From: a virus
Reading direction: 5' to 3' (one strand)
IMG/VR virus record: IMGVR_UViG_3300001533_001524
Coordinates: 1 to 22,875 of that record
Length of the DNA: 22,875 bases
Made by a program: the position numbers and the translations under genes. Each line of letters opens with the position of its first letter. Positions within the stretch are counted from its first letter, which is position 1. The notes beneath the pieces were generated by a model. The model was not told where the DNA came from, did not search any database, and saw nothing but the letters and a program-made list of their open reading frames with translations. Below, one piece after another: positions 21,934-22,875 of this stretch.

Positions 21934-22160
21934 TTAAATCTGAATGGAAACCAAAGAAAAACCGAATTGATATTCTTAATAATTTACCACATGGAGCTTT
22001 AACTAAAATTGCTGATAAAGTAGGATGTACTAATACAAATGTTTTACTTGTTTTAGAAGGCAAAAGGGGTGATAATTTTGGGATAATTAAAGAAGCTGAA
22101 ATGGAAGCTGCTATCAATATTTGGAAAACAAGATTTTGTAAATTTAAAAGTGAGTTATGA
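21930..22160 (+). CDS. Helix-turn-helix protein (76 aa)
   Basis: The ATGA overlaps the end of the broken frame. The segment from about residue 15 (ILNNLPHGALTKIADKVGCT, then NTNVLLVLEGKRGDN) shows the two-helix pattern of an XRE-type DNA-binding domain. It is followed by a helical end (IIKEAEMEAAINIWKTRF). Likely a small transcription regulator. There is no sign of its target; it overlaps the lipoprotein-like gene at 22157. Confidence 0.6.
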   Translation: MIKSEWKPKKNRIDILNNLPHGALTKIADKVGCTNTNVLLVLEGKRGDNFGIIKEAEMEAAINIWKTRFCKFKSEL

Positions 22161-22483
22161 AAACAAAAGTATTTGTATTACTGTTAGGATTATTCTTTGG
22201 TTGTTATCCGGGTAAAATGGTATCTACCGGTTACCTTGTAACAGTAGAAAAAGGCAGAAAAACGAATGTTGAAAGATTTAAAACATCTGCGGAAGTAGAT
22301 AGTTTCGTTTTTCTTAAAACAAATTTAAAAATAAATACAGATTGTATAATAGGTGAAAAACTGCCTTTTTATTTTTTTCAGAATGATGTGTTTTTTATCT
22401 ATGTAGAACAACAAGGGGTTTATCAAAAAAAGGAAAAAGGAAAAAGTAAGTGGCGTGTTTATGATGAAGAATTGATTGAATAG
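22157..22483 (+). CDS. Putative secreted or lipid-anchored protein (108 aa)
   Basis: MKTKVFVLLLGLFFGC is a basic start, a hydrophobic core and a Cys at residue 16. This resembles a lipoprotein signal peptide, but the lipobox (FFGC) is not ideal. The rest is beta-rich and basic (KKEKGKSKWRVYDEE). Phage lipoproteins of this size often act in superinfection exclusion or lysis; here that is only a suggestion. It is the last + strand gene of the series, and the next gene is on the - strand. Confidence 0.55.
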   Translation: MKTKVFVLLLGLFFGCYPGKMVSTGYLVTVEKGRKTNVERFKTSAEVDSFVFLKTNLKINTDCIIGEKLPFYFFQNDVFFIYVEQQGVYQKKEKGKSKWRVYDEELIE

Positions 22484-22512
22484 AAAAACCGGGGCATTCA
22501 ACAATACCCCGG
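22484..22512 (-). terminator. Rho-independent terminator for the - strand gene
   Basis: Read on the - strand, CCGGGGTATT pairs with AATGCCCCGG (10 bp, one G-U) around a GTTG loop (22489-22512), followed directly by five T (22484-22488). On the + strand the inner stem is weaker and no T-tract follows, so it serves mainly the - strand gene 22555-22776. Confidence 0.75.
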
Positions 22513-22554
22513 CTCAATCAATCTTAAAATCCCACAGTTATGAAAAACAAAAAA

Positions 22555-22776
22555 CTATTTTGCAGCGACAAGAATTAACGCATCGAAAATCTCATCAATA
22601 ATTTCATAAACCAATGGCAAATGTTCTGCCGGTATTTTTTCTTTCAGTTTTTCCAACACTACGTTATCCATTAACGATATTGCAGGGCCATCCAATGCTT
22701 CGGCTATACCTTTAAGCACAATCAATTTGTCTAATAACTTCTCCTGTTCAGGAGTTAAAAATCCTTTTCTTTCCAT
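22555..22776 (-). CDS. Small acidic helical protein, - strand (73 aa)
   Basis: The only convincing - strand gene. The product starts MERKGFLTPEQEKLLDKL and is helical with many Leu, Ile and Glu; it ends LILVAAK. I recall similar proteins in Bacteroidetes phages, of unknown role. It has a strong Shine-Dalgarno (AAGGAGGT, 6 nt from the ATG), unlike every + strand gene, plus its own promoter candidate and terminator. It thus looks like a separate transcription unit, possibly a moron expressed at other times than the + strand genes. No hydrophobic signal or enzyme motif. Confidence 0.7.
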   Translation of the reverse strand: MERKGFLTPEQEKLLDKLIVLKGIAEALDGPAISLMDNVVLEKLKEKIPAEHLPLVYEIIDEIFDALILVAAK

Positions 22777-22782
22777 AATGTT

Positions 22783-22790
22783 ACCTCCTT
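22783..22790 (-). promoter_or_regulatory. Shine-Dalgarno of the - strand gene
   Basis: On the - strand AAGGAGGT ends 6 nt before the ATG at 22776. It is a full anti-16S match. No + strand gene in the window has one, which makes this start unusual and confirms the choice of ATG. Confidence 0.8.
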
Positions 22791-22807
22791 TTAAATAAAT
22801 TAATGAT

Positions 22808-22839
22808 TAAATTTAATGGAATTCTAAATGAAAACCAAT
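22808..22839 (-). promoter_or_regulatory. Promoter candidate of the - strand gene
   Basis: On the - strand ATTG (22839-22836) is followed after 20 nt by TAAATTTA (22815-22808). This matches TTTG/TAnnTTTG with one mismatch in each box. The resulting leader of about 25 nt would carry the Shine-Dalgarno. Confidence 0.4.
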
Positions 22840-22875
22840 TTTTTGTACCTATTTCTTTTTCTGATTTGTTTGGAA
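22828..22875 (+). CDS. Start of a + strand gene with hydrophobic N-terminus, cut by window end
   Basis: ATG at 22828 opens 16 codons to the window edge (MKTNFLYLFLFLICLE). The basic start and hydrophobic core look like a signal peptide. The TTCTAAATG start context resembles that of the methylase at 2208. It would be divergent from the - strand gene. Too short to identify. Confidence 0.35.
   Translation, partial: MKTNFLYLFLFLICLE

Noticed and set aside
22539-22577. 12-codon ORF on the + strand at the end of the - strand gene
   Set aside because: Too short, and it overlaps the coding end of the - strand gene; no support.

Overview
The window is a stretch of tailed-phage (or prophage) DNA holding a DNA replication, recombination and repair module. 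It is AT-rich, tightly packed and almost entirely + strand, with many ATGA or TAATG stop/start overlaps. The host is probably a Bacteroidetes. The + strand genes have no Shine-Dalgarno sequence and start behind A/T-rich leaders. The best promoters fit the Bacteroidetes pattern TTTG-N19/20-TAnnTTTG. No structural genes, tRNAs, CRISPR arrays or insertion sequences were seen.

Layout. 2-1195: DnaB-like helicase, cut by the window's left edge. 1217-2137: a small basic protein, a promoter, an acidic-linker protein and a terminator. 2208-6859: Dam-type DNA methylase, small unknown proteins, a DnaN-like sliding clamp, a PAPS-reductase-like PP-loop enzyme and a small membrane protein. 6859-9926: a DNA polymerase I system split into a UDG-like/3'-5' exonuclease protein and a separate polymerase protein. 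9923-12540: small proteins, then a clamp-loader ATPase interrupted at its Walker B motif by a 350-residue intein. 12552-16072: small proteins, a gp32-like zinc-binding SSB with its own promoter, a ribbon-helix-helix protein and a RecA/UvsX recombinase. 16069-17713: small proteins, RuvC, a 50-residue membrane protein. 17715-18183: a strong promoter followed by about 430 nt that read as structured RNA, not protein. 18184-21329: an SbcCD/Mre11-Rad50 system with Rad50 split into two genes around SbcD. 21334-22483: small proteins, a broken small gene, an HTH protein and a possible lipoprotein. 22484-22875: a - strand gene with its own promoter, Shine-Dalgarno and terminator, and the start of a + strand gene.

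The genes form a nearly complete phage replisome (helicase, clamp, clamp loader, polymerase with separate proofreading subunit, SSB) plus recombination machinery (RecA, RuvC, SbcCD). A primase was not found here and may lie outside the window.

The most unusual items are: (1) an intein whose middle is a complete Vsr-like homing endonuclease gene in a different reading frame, with its own ATG and stop, while the intein frame stays open across it; (2) the structured RNA at about 17751-18175; (3) the three-way break-up of SbcCD and the two-way break-up of PolA; (4) the self-contained - strand transcription unit at the right end. All calls are from reading the sequence; no database search was run, so novelty is unproven.
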